This document shows, piece by piece, positions 11,581 through 21,038 of a stretch of DNA of 64,000 bases. The notes under the pieces are model-generated. The model had not been told where the DNA came from, ran no database searches, and was given only the letters and a program-made list of their open reading frames with translations. The DNA is taken from positions 102,945,514-103,009,513 of the forward strand of contig NC_090245.1 in assembly GCF_037325665.1 (NCBI RefSeq), given 5' to 3'. The first letter of the stretch is position 1; each line of letters opens with the position of its first letter. A program made the position numbers and the translations under genes. The stretch comes from Littorina saxatilis (taxonomy: Eukaryota > Mollusca > Gastropoda > Littorinimorpha > Littorinidae).

Positions 11581-12310
11581 GCACACACCTGGATAGCGCG
11601 ACTCTTGTTGCTGCTAGCTTTCCATTGGGAGGAAGCGACCCGAATTTCCTAGCATTGGGATAATAAAGTAGTGGTATCCGCGATGAAAGGACACCCTTGG
11701 GAACAGCCAAAAGTGCCCCTACATTGCAGGTGGCCTGTCATGACAGGTATACTTTGGTAGAGATAATACAAAAAGGGACAAGAGAAGGTGTCCTTTTAAT
11801 TTAAGGGAGGTGTCCTCTCATGGGAGGGTCCTGACATCGCAGGTACCGCTGTAGATGAAAATGGTTGCTGCTAGTTCCACATAGGAGAAGACTGCTGCGC
11901 TCTTGTCTGTTGCCGAATTGAAATGATAATTTGAGAAAAATGAAGATCAAGGAGGTTATAACTAAAAGGGTGAAAGTAATTCTAACATAGCTGTTAAGTT
12001 TCCAAGCCTTTGTACACTGTAGCAAATTAGCTTGCGTTTCTTCATCAATATTTTGTGACCCGACTGTTTGAAGAAGTTCAGGTGATACTGAAACTGCGAT
12101 ACTCCTGTGTTATAGTTATACAAACTTTTTTTTTATCCTTGCATTGTGTTATTGGGAATAGACGGTGTTGGGAAATAACTGTCAGGTTTGCATGGGCTGA
12201 GAAAGTCTGAGTACTCTTGATTATTGAGGCAAACTTTCACATGTGACATCATAGGCCAGTGAGGGGTGTCTGAAACATGTGGACAATTATAAGCAAGCGC
12301 AGACAGTCTC
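11581..12310. other. no gene; weak transposon-like ends
   Basis: Around 11690-11835 the words AAGGACACCC, TGTCATGACAGGTA, GGTGTCCTCTCATGGGAGGG and CAGGTACCGCTGTAG resemble ends of CAGTGGTACC-type inverted-repeat elements scattered elsewhere in the window. No complete element is delimited. Confidence 0.3.
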
Positions 12311-12455
12311 AATAAAGTCTCAATAATAAAGTCTCAATAATAAAGTCTCAATGATAAAGTCTCAATAATAAAGTCTCAATGATAAAGTCTCAATGATAAA
12401 GTCTCAATAATAAAGTCTCAATAATAAAGTCTCAATGATAAAGTCTCAACAATAA
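12311..12455 (+). repeat. 14-bp minisatellite
   Basis: About ten copies of AATAATAAAGTCTC with AATGAT variants in uninterrupted tandem. Confidence 0.9.
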
Positions 12456-12597
12456 AGCAAGAGTGCTCACTCTTTCACAACCAATACAATCCTGACAGAG
12501 TCTGTCTACAGTATTTATACAGTACAGAAAGGTAAATATGCGCCGAAATGGCTGCAATCTACTGGCCGTATAAAATTTCATCTCACACGGCATCACT

Positions 12598-12662
12598 GCA
12601 GAGCGCCTAGAACTGTACCCACGGAATATGCGCGATATAAGACTCATTGATTGATTGATTGA
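12598..12662 (+). repeat. SINE 3' tail fragment
   Basis: Second copy of the tail module seen at 535-600 (TAGAACTGTACCCACGGAAT, GCGCGATATAAG, then ATTGATTGATTG). Confidence 0.5.
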
Positions 12663-12898
12663 GTGCGAAGAAAAGCTCTGACTACATGCATATAACATAA
12701 AAGAACACTGATAACCATTGTTTGAACATGAACATTTATTTCAGAAGTTTGTCAAACTCTGCGGACATTTGTTCATATGATCTGTGAAGAAAAAAACCTG
12801 TAAAAGTGCTTGTTGTTTACATGTGGTTGAAAATTGGAGCAAAAGTGGAGAGTACATGTAACACGAAACACTATACAATCTGCATTTTGTTCATAAAC

Positions 12899-13276
12899 AC
12901 GACGGGCGCAGTGGTAAGACGTCGGCCACCTAATCGGGAGGTCGTGAGTTCAAATCCTGGTCGCTGACGCCTGGTGGGTTAAGAGTGAAGGTTTTTCCGA
13001 TCTCCAAGGTCAACTTATGTGCAGACCTGCTAGTGACTTAACCCCCTTCGTGTGTACACGCAAGCACAAGACCAAGTGCGCACAGAAAAGATCCTGTAAT
13101 CCATGTCAGAGTTCGGTGGGTTATAGAAACACGAAAATACCCAGCATGCCTCCCCTGAAATCGGCGTATGCTGCCTGAATGGCGGGATAAAAACGGTCAT
13201 ACACGTAAAAATCCACTCGTGCTAAAAACATGAGTGAAAGTGGGAATCTAAGCCCATGAATGAAGAAGAAGAAGAA
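12899..13276 (+). mobile_element. tRNA-headed SINE with alternative head
   Basis: The head has an A-box-like AGTGGTAAGACG and a B-box-like GAGTTCAAATCCTGG. The body from about 13020 (ACACGCAAGCACAAGACC, GATCCTGTAATCCATGTC, AAATACCCAGCATGC) is the same as in the SINEs at 18267, 41518 and 50098, but the head differs from theirs. The GAAGAAGAAG tail is followed by a 10-bp target-site duplication GTTCATAAAC (12889-12898 and 13277-13286). Confidence 0.85.
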
Positions 13277-13375
13277 GTTCATAAACAAACATCCTTTCCC
13301 TTTCAATTTTTGCAGTGGGAATCTACTGAACCTTGGTACTGAGAGGTGCTTTGCCATTTGAAAGTGAAAACATGA

Positions 13376-13577
13376 ATCAAAAAGCAAGAATGGTTCGTTA
13401 TTGGAAAGTTTAATTTTTGACAAAACAAGGCACTCTCACGCGAGATCATCTTGCCAGATATCACAATTTCACATTCAAAGCATACTCAGCTAAGTGTTTC
13501 ACTTGTCTCGTAATTATTTGTCTGTGTGTCCACTATTGGGTCGATGAACTTATGAATGTCTTGTTTTGTCATAAACT
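13376..13577. mobile_element. foldback MITE (AACGTT family), diverged copy
   Basis: Ends ATCAAAAAGCAAGAATGG and AAAGTTTAATTTTTGACAAAACAA on the left; GGGTCGAT, GAATGTCTTGTTTTGTCA on the right, as in the 8811-9043 copy. Strongly diverged. Confidence 0.55.
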
Positions 13578-13651
13578 AGCTGTACACGTTTTTCCTCCGT
13601 ACACGACTTATAAGCCCACACCTATAATCACACACAAACAGAAACTCTGTA

Positions 13652-15025
13652 ACAGGTTCCCCACTGGTTTTTGAGTCACTTGAGAAAAAGTGACTCTATG
13701 TAATCGGTCAGTGTTAGTCTGTCCGGCCGGCCGTCCGTAGACACCACCTTAACGTTGGACTTTTCTCGGAAACTATCAAAGCGATCGGGCTCATATTTTG
13801 TTTAGTCGTGACCTCCAATGACCTCTACACTTTAACGATGGTTTCGTTGACCTTTGACCTTTTTCAAGGTCACAGGTCAGCGTCAAAGGAAAAATTAGAC
13901 ATTTTATATCTTTGACAAAGTTCATCGGATGTGATTGAAACTTTGTAGGATTATTCTTTACATCAAAGTATTTACATCTGTAGCCTTTTACGAACGTTAT
14001 CAGAAAAACAAGGGAGATAACTAGCCTTTTCTGTTCGGCAACACACAACTTAACGTTGGGCTTTTCTCGGAAACTATAAAAGTGACCGGGCTCAAATTTT
14101 ATGTGAACGTGACTCATTGTGTTGTGAATAGCAATTTCTTCCTGTCCATCTGATGCCTCATATAATATTCAGAACTGCGAAAGTGACTCGATTGAGCGTT
14201 TGCTCTTCTTGTTAGAAACAAAATTCCATGACTTTTCCATGACTTTCCATGAGCCTCAATAACATTTTCCATGACTAGATCCACAGGTCGCCATTTCCGA
14301 ACACGCAAAATTTTTACGTCTTGTCACTGCCAGTTTTGACACTGGCTTGCTTTGCACTGAATTTGTGTCAGTTTCTACGCATTGTCTCTTCGACAAGCAA
14401 GTCAAGCATTTGCTACGCAGTCAGATTATCGGTAATGTTTGCTGGTCCTGTCATTTCACTAAACTGGACCAGCCACTGTTTGTATCCATCTGCACTTTCG
14501 TAAATTCCGTTTCGTAACCGTCACTGTGACTTGACGAACTGTCTTTTTTTTTCACCGCGATACACAGTTCATTGCGAAGATCTTCCTCGGTATTCGTTCC
14601 ACTTCCGCATACTTTTTGTTGTCAAGAAACAACTCGAAAGAAAGTTTCAAACTCATCATCCACCGTCTTGCTTGTCGAAGCGCTAAAGTACTTTATCGAT
14701 GCAAAAACAAAAGCGGAAAACTTTGACGAAACCGACTCAATGCAGCGCAGACGACACGACAAGATAACGGAAGGAAGTGAGCCTCGCTTTGGCTCAAGTG
14801 CCGTTAAAAATACCGTTATTCTCGTATGCAAATACGAACGAGAAGTTGGTCATACGAACAAGCCTTGTGCTGGCGACGCAAATCGGGGAATGGCTGGGCA
14901 ACGAAAATCGCCGCTGGCGTGCTAAAGGTTAATTTTTTTCTTTCTTATTTTTGTTAAATTCCATGACTTTCCATGACTTGAATTGAAATTCCATGACTTT
15001 CCAGGCCTGGAAAATTAAAAATCAA
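13652..15025 (+). mobile_element. ACAGGGTCCCCACT-type element, interrupted
   Basis: The piece at 13652-13672 (GGTTCCCCACTGGTTTTT) and the piece from 14214 (AGAAACAAAATTCCATGAC) are contiguous in the sister copy at 53917-54523. Here they are separated by the 13673-14213 element. The body, with many TTCCATGACTTTCCATGAC words, agrees closely with the sister copy, except that the sister lacks about 250 bp corresponding to 14640-14900. Short ORFs inside are not convincing. Confidence 0.75.
13673..14213 (-). mobile_element. AACAAGAAGAGC family repeat, shortened copy
   Basis: Nearly identical to 31583-32304 but lacking about 180 internal bases. On the minus strand it begins AACAAGAAGAGCAAACGC and ends CACTTTTTCTCAAGTGACTC. 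It contains a duplicated block (AACGTTGG.CTTTTCTCGGAAACTAT) and TGACCTTTGACC words. Inserted into the 13652-15025 element with no visible target-site duplication. Confidence 0.8.
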
Positions 15026-15129
15026 AATAACTATTCTTGCATCAGTACAAGGACCTTCCATTTCTGTTAGGGCAACTTGGGGACTGGTTCTTTAACTGGT
15101 GGACTCATTGTAATATATATTAATATAAC

Positions 15130-15397
15130 AGTGGCGGATTTAAGGGGGGGGGGGGGCAGAGCCCCCCTACAGGAAAAAAAAAAAGAGAGAGATGATTAAG
15201 TGAGTTTCTGAGCTCAGGTGGCCTTAGATTGCAGCATTTTGCTTCCTTGAAAAAAACAATTCCTGGACGGGGGGAATGTTCAAGCATGTTCAAGCGCTTC
15301 GCGCCCTCAATTCAGGTGCTTCGCGCCTTCAAGTTTGTGCAAAAAAATTTGGGTGTGCCCCCCTTTCCTTAGGATAGGATCCTGGATCCGCCCTTGT
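15130..15397. mobile_element. CAGTGGCGGAT MITE
   Basis: Left end CAGTGGCGGATTTAAGGGG; right end CCTGGATCCGCCCTTG, inverted copies with a few changes; G-rich and C-rich arms with GCAGAGCCCCCC. This is a common end type of hAT-like non-autonomous elements. Target duplication not clear. Confidence 0.55.
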
Positions 15398-15404
15398 ATA
15401 ACCG

Positions 15405-15590
15405 AGTGCCGAAACAACAATCACCTTTGGACTATTGGAGGTGAAACCCAGTCAAACAGGGTTGACAATTTTAGAGCTAATTTCTTAGCCCTATAAAAAC
15501 TGTTTTGGGTACACAAAGGTTCCCAAGAACATACAAGGAGACAGCAGCAGCCAGACCCTATCACAAACAGAGCTCGACAAATCACAGGTG
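15405..15590 (+). repeat. diverged copy of the 35700 repeat
   Basis: CAACAATCACCTTTG, GTCAAACAGGGTTGACAATTT, TTTCTTAGCCCTATA and CCCTATCACAAACAGAGCTC match the tandem units at 35697-36500 in order. Lies downstream of the KCTD gene. Confidence 0.6.
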
Positions 15591-15711
15591 TCAGCGACGT
15601 AGGAGAAATGTTGAGCTATAAATAGCTCGCGCTCTTCAACGGCAGACAACTGCAGAGTCTGCTGTGAAGGGTGACGCAATAGTCTGTCTGTCACAGTAAC
15701 ACCACTGACGA

Positions 15712-16176
15712 TCAAATACTCAAAGCTAACTGCCACGTCAACAAGATACGATACAGTTCGCCTCCACATCCCGCACCTTTCACCGTCTTGGCTCCTTGCG
15801 TCTCAAAACCCGTGTTACAGTTTCCAATGCCCTCTCTGCCTACAGTGTAGCCTCTACTCACCATCTCTTTCACTAAACCGTCAACGTACAGTTTTTCGCT
15901 AATCGACGTCAAAGATAACGGTCCCACGAGTAAGTCGGCTTTCCGTTTGTCCCACTTTCCACTGTGTACGCTACTCGTCTCGGGCCAGCCAGAAAAAGCA
16001 CAGTGGTGGCTTGGAGCCCGTTCTTTGTACACTGCGTTAGCCGTGTTTCTGACGCACATGATGACGGCTACCCTCGGCGACAGGGGTTGGGTGTAGCTGA
16101 GCTTGACCGCCGTCTCCAGAATCTGCTTGATGGTGGTGTTGATGGAATTGTAGTGAGAGAGGAAGCCTGATCGCAC
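15712..16176 (-). CDS. KCTD7-like protein, exon 3 (C-terminal)
   Basis: Acceptor CTGCCACAG, then 154 codons and TGA. The reading begins VRSGFLSHYNSINTTIKQIL. Near the end, GPLSLTSISEKLYVDGLVKE then GYTVGREGIGNCN and ELYRILLTWQ line up with the C-terminal domain of human KCTD7 (recalled order: GPWEAV..DLL..LV, GLTV..CIG.CD, YEFKITWW). The exon opens in phase 0, as required by exon 2. KCTD7-group proteins pair a BTB domain with this C-terminal domain, bind cullin-3 and have been linked to potassium conductance and ubiquitination. That role is family knowledge, not visible here. The minus-strand ORF continuing upstream of the acceptor to 16233 is intron. The frame is intact. Joined to exons 1 and 2 the product is about 272 residues, close to the 289 of human KCTD7. 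Confidence 0.75.
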   Translation of the reverse strand: MRSGFLSHYNSINTTIKQILETAVKLSYTQPLSPRVAVIMCVRNTANAVYKERAPSHHCAFSGWPETSSVHSGKWDKRKADLLVGPLSLTSISEKLYVDGLVKEMVSRGYTVGREGIGNCNTGFETQGAKTVKGAGCGGELYRILLTWQLALSI

Positions 16177-16348
16177 CTGTGGCAGACATAGTGGCAGACA
16201 TAAAGGATATGGATAAGATTTTATACAGTGCACTGCAACCCTTCTTTTAACTTATATTTAAGATCTCCAAAAATCTGAAAAAGAAAGGTCTTAAAAAGGA
16301 AAAAAGTCTTAAATTGGGGGTCTTAAAAGGGGGGTTCCACCGTATATT

Positions 16349-16677
16349 CCTGTGAGGTTACCCTCATGGAACTTGGGGTTGCTTTCTCTCTGGGGAAAGC
16401 GAGCTGCCATACAGTATAGCGCTACACATTTTTTTTCTTATTTTTTTTTCTGCATGTATGTACATTTATGTTTTCCATGCCCTGAGACTTTCGCTGTGAA
16501 CTTGGGTTCTTTATTGTGCGCATGCATGCACACAAGGGTGTTACGACACCGAGGAGAGTCTGCACAAAGTTGACTGGGAAATAAATCCCTCGCAGAACGC
16601 GGGGATCATACCCACGCGGATAGCAAAAAATGGCTATGAAGCCAGCGCTGCTACCAACTGAGCTATTTCCCAGCCCC
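16349..16677 (-). mobile_element. tRNA-headed SINE, minus orientation
   Basis: On the minus strand the head is GGGCTGGGAAATAGCTCAGT (A box) with GGTATGATCCCCGCG (B box). The body contains CAGTCAACTTTGTGCAGACTC, shared in part with the 18267 family, then CGAAAGTCTCAGGGCATGG and an end CCATGAGGGTAACCTCAC. A truncated relative is at 24385-24507. Lies in the last KCTD intron. Confidence 0.7.
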
Positions 16678-16857
16678 ATGAAGTTATAGGATAAAATATG
16701 ACAATAGTATGTACAGTGGTATCTCTTCACTGAGAGGTGTCTTCTTGTTATAGGGGCCTTTATAATTGTACAAAATATATCAAAGTTACACATTTTTGTA
16801 ATTCTCTCTGACTTTTTATTTAACGGTCTTTGGTATCAGAAAAATAATACATGTAAT

Positions 16858-17105
16858 GGGCGGTTCTGGTGAGGTTATGCCCCCTCTTTCTTTTGGCTGG
16901 TAACTGGCGCCACCTCGCGGCAAGATCACACGAGAAAGGAAAAAAAACTTGCATTGGTCCCAAATAGCATATCGGTTTGGTACCAGTTTGTGTGTAAGTC
17001 GTGCATTTTATACGGTAAACAGACAATGGTCGGTTCTGGTGAGGTTATGCCCCTTCTGTCTTTCGGCTGGTAACTGGTGCCACCTCACGGCAAGATCACA
17101 GGAGT
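16858..17105. repeat. 80-bp direct repeat
   Basis: GGTTCTGGTGAGGTTATGCC through CGGCAAGATCACA occurs at 16858-16935 and again at 17028-17105 with a few changes, separated by about 90 bp. In the KCTD intron; no coding potential seen. Confidence 0.8.
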
Positions 17106-17310
17106 TAATTTGTCTCGCGTTATCACCCCAGAAGCGCTCATTGAAACTACCACAGTACCAGTCGTCTATTTGCGCTCATAATCTTTTTTGTCTGAAACAT
17201 GACAGTGCATTTAACTGGTTGGCCCACTTGTCCTGTGGGTTAGCTGGTTGTTCTTTTAACATCCCTTCAACCGATACAGTCCCTTAGGTTAGTACATGTA
17301 CATTGCAATA

Positions 17311-18090
17311 CAGTGGAACCCCCCTTTTAAGACCCCCCAATATAAGACTTCCTCCATTTAAGGCCTGATTACCCCCCGCGGGTCAGGGGGAAGAATTTAC
17401 CCGATGCTCCCCAGCATGTCGTAAGAGGCGACTAACGGATTCTGTTTCTCAAATAAAGTAAAAGTAAACTCCATTAATTTTAAGACCTTGCTTTTTCACA
17501 TTTAATGTTCATAACCTCTGTAAATTTACCTCCATTCCCGCAGTGGGGCACTGCGGTTATGAAATTAAAGGCCCCTTCTGTTTTTGGAACCGCAGGAGCT
17601 TTCTAGTTTGCTGTTAGGTAGATTTTTGGTTCCTCTTTCCTGTCATGCTCTCTTTTTCTTCATGAATTCTTTTCTTTTTTCTGCCTTCTTGCTCATTCAC
17701 CTGTATTTTTTCCAAAAATCTCTTCTCTTGCCGCTTGTCTCGCGATTCATGTATAGTTTAATCTGTTAGTGTTCTGATGTAAGTCCAGCAGTAGATAGGT
17801 TAAGCCTATTTTAACATACTGGAAACTGGTAATCTTCCAGTAGGTATTAATTTAGTTTTACTAAAGCCTGCTGGGACACAAGTAATGGGTTAGTGCATTT
17901 GTAAACAGGAATCGCTTGACAAGTGGCCCCCTTCATCCCCCCCTTCCTCGTCCTGATATGGCTCTGCGTAGTCGGCTGGACGTTAAGCAACAAATAAACA
18001 AACAAACAATTTACCTCCATTGTAAGACTCCCTCCTTTTAAGGCCTGATTTTCTCAGATTTGTTGAGGTCTTAAATGGGAGGTTCCACTG
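17311..18090. mobile_element. ACAGTGGAACCCCCC element split by a SINE
   Basis: Left end ACAGTGGAACCCCCCTTTTA and right end AAATGGGAGGTTCCACTG are inverted. The words TAAGACT.CCTCC.TTTAAGG and CCTGATT occur on both sides of the inserted SINE 17367-18012. Related ends occur at 16250-16345, 18172-18750, 20770-20860, 53190-53260 and 63580-63842, so the family is frequent here. Confidence 0.5.
17367..18012 (+). mobile_element. GCGGGT-headed SINE with shared 3' tail
   Basis: Begins ACCCCCCGCGGGTCAGGGGG, then GAAGAATTTACCCGATGCTC and GTCGTAAGAGGCGACTAACG, as in the minus-strand copy at 43798-44143. It ends CTGATATGGCTCTGCGTAGTCG, CTGGACGTTAAGCAAC and (CAAA)n. That tail is the same as in the CCGGCACGG SINEs at 18786, 26366 and 38443. 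Confidence 0.65.
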
Positions 18091-18171
18091 CGAGTACCAT
18101 GTACATACCTAGGACAGGCAGATCTTTCCCTGGTTATACCCACAGAAATGAGTCTCTAAACTCTTGAGCAT

Positions 18172-18750
18172 GTACAGTGGATTACCCCCCTTTAATTTAA
18201 GACCTCCAAAAGTCTGAGAGAATCAGGTCTTGAAAAGGGGAGAGTCTCAAATTGGGGGTACATTTAGGCGGGGATGTAGCTCAGTCGGTAGCGCGCTGGA
18301 TTTGTATCATTAGTTGGCCGCTGTCAGCGTGAGTTCGTCCCCACGTTTGGCGAGAGATTTATTTCTCAGAGTCAACTTTGTGTGCAGACTCTCCTCGGTG
18401 TCCGAACACCCCCCGTGTGTACACGCAAGCACAGGACCAAGTGCGCACGAAAAAGATCCTGTAATCCATGTCAGAGTTCGGTGGGTTATAGAAACACGAA
18501 AATACCCAGCATGCTTCCTCCAAAAACGGCGTATGGCTGCCTAAATGGCGGGGTAAAAAACGGTCATACACGTAAAATTCCACTCGTGCAAAAAAAAACA
18601 CACGAGTGTACGAGGGAGTTTCAGCCCACGAACGCAGAAGAAGAAGAAGAAGGGGGTAAATTTACAGGTTATAAACAGAAAGTCTGAAAAAGTAAGGTCT
18701 TAAAAGGGGGAGGTCTTAAATTGGGGGGTCTTACGGGGGTCCCACTGTAC
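18172..18750. mobile_element. TACAGTGG inverted-repeat element split by a SINE
   Basis: Left end GTACAGTGGATTACCCCCC; right end GGGGGTCCCACTGTAC. The halves are separated by the SINE 18267-18651, whose target duplication GGGGGTA.ATTTA lies inside this element. Removing the SINE leaves an element of about 190 bp. Confidence 0.65.
18267..18651 (+). mobile_element. GCGGGGATGTAGCTCAG SINE, copy 1
   Basis: tRNA-like head with A box TAGCTCAGTCGGTAGCGCG and B-box region GAGTTCGTCCCCACG. The body holds GTGTACACGCAAGCAC, GATCCTGTAATCCATGTC, AAATACCCAGCATGC and GGTCATACACGTAAAA, ending in (GAA)n. A 13-bp target duplication with one mismatch lies at 18254-18266 and 18652-18664. Other copies: 41518-41841 and, minus strand, 50098-50477. 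Confidence 0.9.
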
Positions 18751-18785
18751 TTGGTTTCTAATCATTGTTCATACCTTTGGAATAA

Positions 18786-19090
18786 CCGGCACGGTTGGCC
18801 TAGTGGTAAGGCGTCCGTCCCGTGATCGGGAGGTCGTGGGTTCGAACCCCGGCTGGGTCATACCTAAGACTTTAAAATTGGCAATCTAGTGGCTGCTCCG
18901 CCTGGCGTCTGGCATTTTGGGGTTAGTGCTAGGACTGGTTGGTCCGGTGTCAGAATAATGTGACTGGGTGAGACATGAAGCCTGTGCTGCGACTTCTGTC
19001 TTGTGTGTGGCGCACGTTATATGTCAAAGCAGCACCGCCCTGATATGGCCCTTCGTGGTCGGCTGGGCGTTAAGCAAACAAACAAACAAA
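18786..19090 (+). mobile_element. CCGGCACGG SINE at the KCTD exon 2 donor
   Basis: tRNA-like head: CCGGCACGGTTGGCCTAGTG (A box) and GGGTTCGAACCCCGG (B box). The tail is CCTGATATGGCCCTTCGTGG, GTCGGCTGGGCGTTAAGC and (AAAC)n. The 12-bp target duplication CCTTTGGAATAA lies at 18774-18785 and 19091-19102. On the minus strand this duplication contains the last codons and the splice donor of KCTD exon 2. Sister copies: 26366-26672 (minus) and 38443-38758 (plus). Confidence 0.95.
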
Positions 19091-19091
19091 C

Positions 19092-19400
19092 CTTTGGAAT
19101 AAGTATCTGTGGCAAGAGCTCCAGTTCTTCAACCAGGTCCTGCAGACCAAAATACACCGCTGACCCATGCACCTCTTCCACCTTGCTTGTGGGCGGAAAC
19201 TGTCCATGTCGCAGGTAGCGTAAGATGTAGGCGAACGTGTCCCCATCGGCGTCGATAAAGTATCGTCCATCTTTGTCTTGAGGCTGCCGATGTTTGCCAC
19301 TGAACATGGCACCGAGCATTGTGTTGGGGTCCTTTGTCAAGGTCATCAAGGTCGTTTGAAAGAGTCGCCCGCCCACGTTGAGTTCAATCACATCTGGAAA
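19092..19400 (-). CDS. KCTD7-like protein, exon 2 (BTB domain)
   Basis: The BTB/T1-type tetramerisation domain is read as FPDVIELNVGGRLFQTTL, then LTKDPNTMLGAMFSG, GRYFIDADGDTFAYILRYL and VEELELL. The pattern FPxVIxLNxGGxxFxT, TMLxAMFSG, GRYFIDxDG is closest to KCTD7 and KCTD14. Acceptor ATGTTCCAG just before TTTCCAG; donor CCAAAG|GTTTGT. The 103 codons end in phase 0 and join exon 3 at 16176. Upstream, exon 1 (23651-23695) also ends in phase 0 on Gln. An ATG 9 bases before the acceptor gives an alternative start with an in-frame TAG ten codons further up, but the exon 1 join matches the family better. The donor was altered by the SINE insertion next to it: the ancestral site read CCAAAG|GTATGAAC. 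Confidence 0.85.
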
Positions 19401-19507
19401 CTGGAACATGTGTAATGTAGATGTTGATGTCGTCTGCTACATGCAAACGAGTAGGACAGTCAGTCGACTTCCAAATGCTGCTTTGTCCAGCTCGAAATAT
19501 GTCAGAA

Positions 19508-20490
19508 AAAAAACCTTCTGCTTTAGCCGCGGGAAATTTTAGGGTCTAGCAATCATTGTTTGGTATTGTAGAGACGATAAGCTACATGCCACTAACACAG
19601 CGGCTGAGAAGAATCTTAAGTCGAAAGAAGAGGCCAGACTCACTGTACGTGGCACAGGCGGATGAAATCTGTCAGAAAAAACACTTCTGCTTTTACAGGG
19701 ATCGCGTTTACGCACGATTTTTGCGTATTTGACGCATTTTAAAAGTCGCTGACGCGGTTTTTTTCGCCGCGCCGCGTAAGCAATATGCAAAAATATTGTA
19801 ACTTTTTCTTGTCTTCACGCAGCGCTTTTGCTCTGACTTAATAATCACCCGATCCTGAAACTGACTATAGGGCTCGAGAAGTGACGACACACATGAAATC
19901 TGCGTGTCAAAACTAAAGCCCGTTTCTTTTTGCATCGAAGTATCGCAAACGAACGTAACGAGGGTATTACCAGATAATGTCTTGTCGGATAATGAAACAG
20001 ACATTAGCTGCTCTCCCATCTCGCGCTTCCAAAAGGTGGAAAGTGTGTCTAGTCGTATTAGAGCGGGAAACAAACTCGCAAGGCCCGAAGGTTGGAGACA
20101 GCAGGGGTGTTATTCGACAGGCGTGCGCGGAGTTCGACAGGAAAACTCGCCGTATTTAGGTAAGGAGTGTCTTTAAGTCTTTCGTGCGTGTTTTGTTTGT
20201 GTCTGTACGTGTTTTCGTAGTACGCAAAAATATTGGTCCGTGACGCGTTTTTTTTGTTTCGTTGCGTATGACTTACGCGTTTTTTAAAAAGCTAGCGCGA
20301 TCCCTGTTTTAGCCGCGGGACATTTAAGGTCAAGCATAATTTGGTAATATGGAGAAGATAAGCTACATGTCACTAACACGGAGGAAGAGAAGAATCTTCT
20401 CAAATCAAAAGAAGGGGCACAGCCTCGCTTTGGAAAAGGGCGGAAAATTACGCTCTCTGGAAAAGTTAGCGCACTCTTTAAATGTCTATA
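19508..20490. repeat. tandem duplication in KCTD intron 1
   Basis: About 175 bp from GTCAGAAAAAA, CTTCTGCTTT and AGCCGCGGGA through GATAAGCTACATG.CACTAACAC and GAAGAATCTT occurs at 19508-19690 and again at 20307-20490, diverged. The second copy carries the 19696-20306 insert at its TTTTA. Confidence 0.75.
19696..20306. mobile_element. CAGGGATCGCG inverted-repeat element, TTTTA target duplication
   Basis: Ends CAGGGATCGCG and CGCGATCCCTG, flanked by TTTTA on both sides (19691-19695 and 20307-20311). The host sequence reads TTTTAGCCGCGGG across the empty site in the duplicated copy near 19520 (as CTTTAGCCGCGGG). Both arms are rich in ACGCG and TTACGC. About 611 bp, no transposase. A 5-bp duplication fits several superfamilies, so it is left unassigned. 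Confidence 0.75.
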
Positions 20491-20764
20491 GTTTATGTTT
20501 TTGTGTGTGTGTGTGTGATTTACTAAGGATCTCTCCAGGAGGCATATTTGCATAGATGTTAAGATATATGCCACTTGCTCTGTCCCCCATTTATAAATGA
20601 TACATTTGGTGACTGACAGTGATTTAAGCGAGTGGGGCAGGAAGTAGCCCCTCTAGGGCAATTCTCCCTGCGAGAAACTTTAGAGAGTAGGCGAGCATGG
20701 CTTACAGATGCTCGCTAAGTGAGAAAAAGTGGCGGCTCCACAGCTGCTAATCTGATTGGCTATA

Positions 20765-20862
20765 TACATGTATAGTAGAATGCATCCGTGGTAGCAAAAT
20801 CGGTCGTAAAAAGGGGGTGGTCGTAAACAGGGGGGTCGCTAAGGGGGAGTTCTACTGTACAC
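20765..20862. repeat. fragment of TACAGTGGAACC-type element
   Basis: GGTAGCAAAATCGGTCGTAAA, AAGGGGGTGGTCGTAAAC and GGGGGAGTTCTACTGTAC resemble one end of the family at 17311 and 18172. Confidence 0.4.
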
Positions 20863-21038
20863 ATGTACATCATTTCATGGTTGTTTACTGACAAGTGCAT
20901 TAACAACCTTTTTGGTACCAACCAATCGTGTTTAATTCTTGCATAGCTAGCCATCAAACCGTATACACTCTGTTTTGCACAGCAAGAGGTTAGCTGCAAC
21001 AACCCCTCTTTTAGCTGTGCAAACCAGCGCCAACTTGC

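Noticed and set aside
10836-11586. Long ORFs rich in Ser/Leu, His/Thr or Cys/Val
   Set aside because: They are translations of CT and CA microsatellites and of the N gap.
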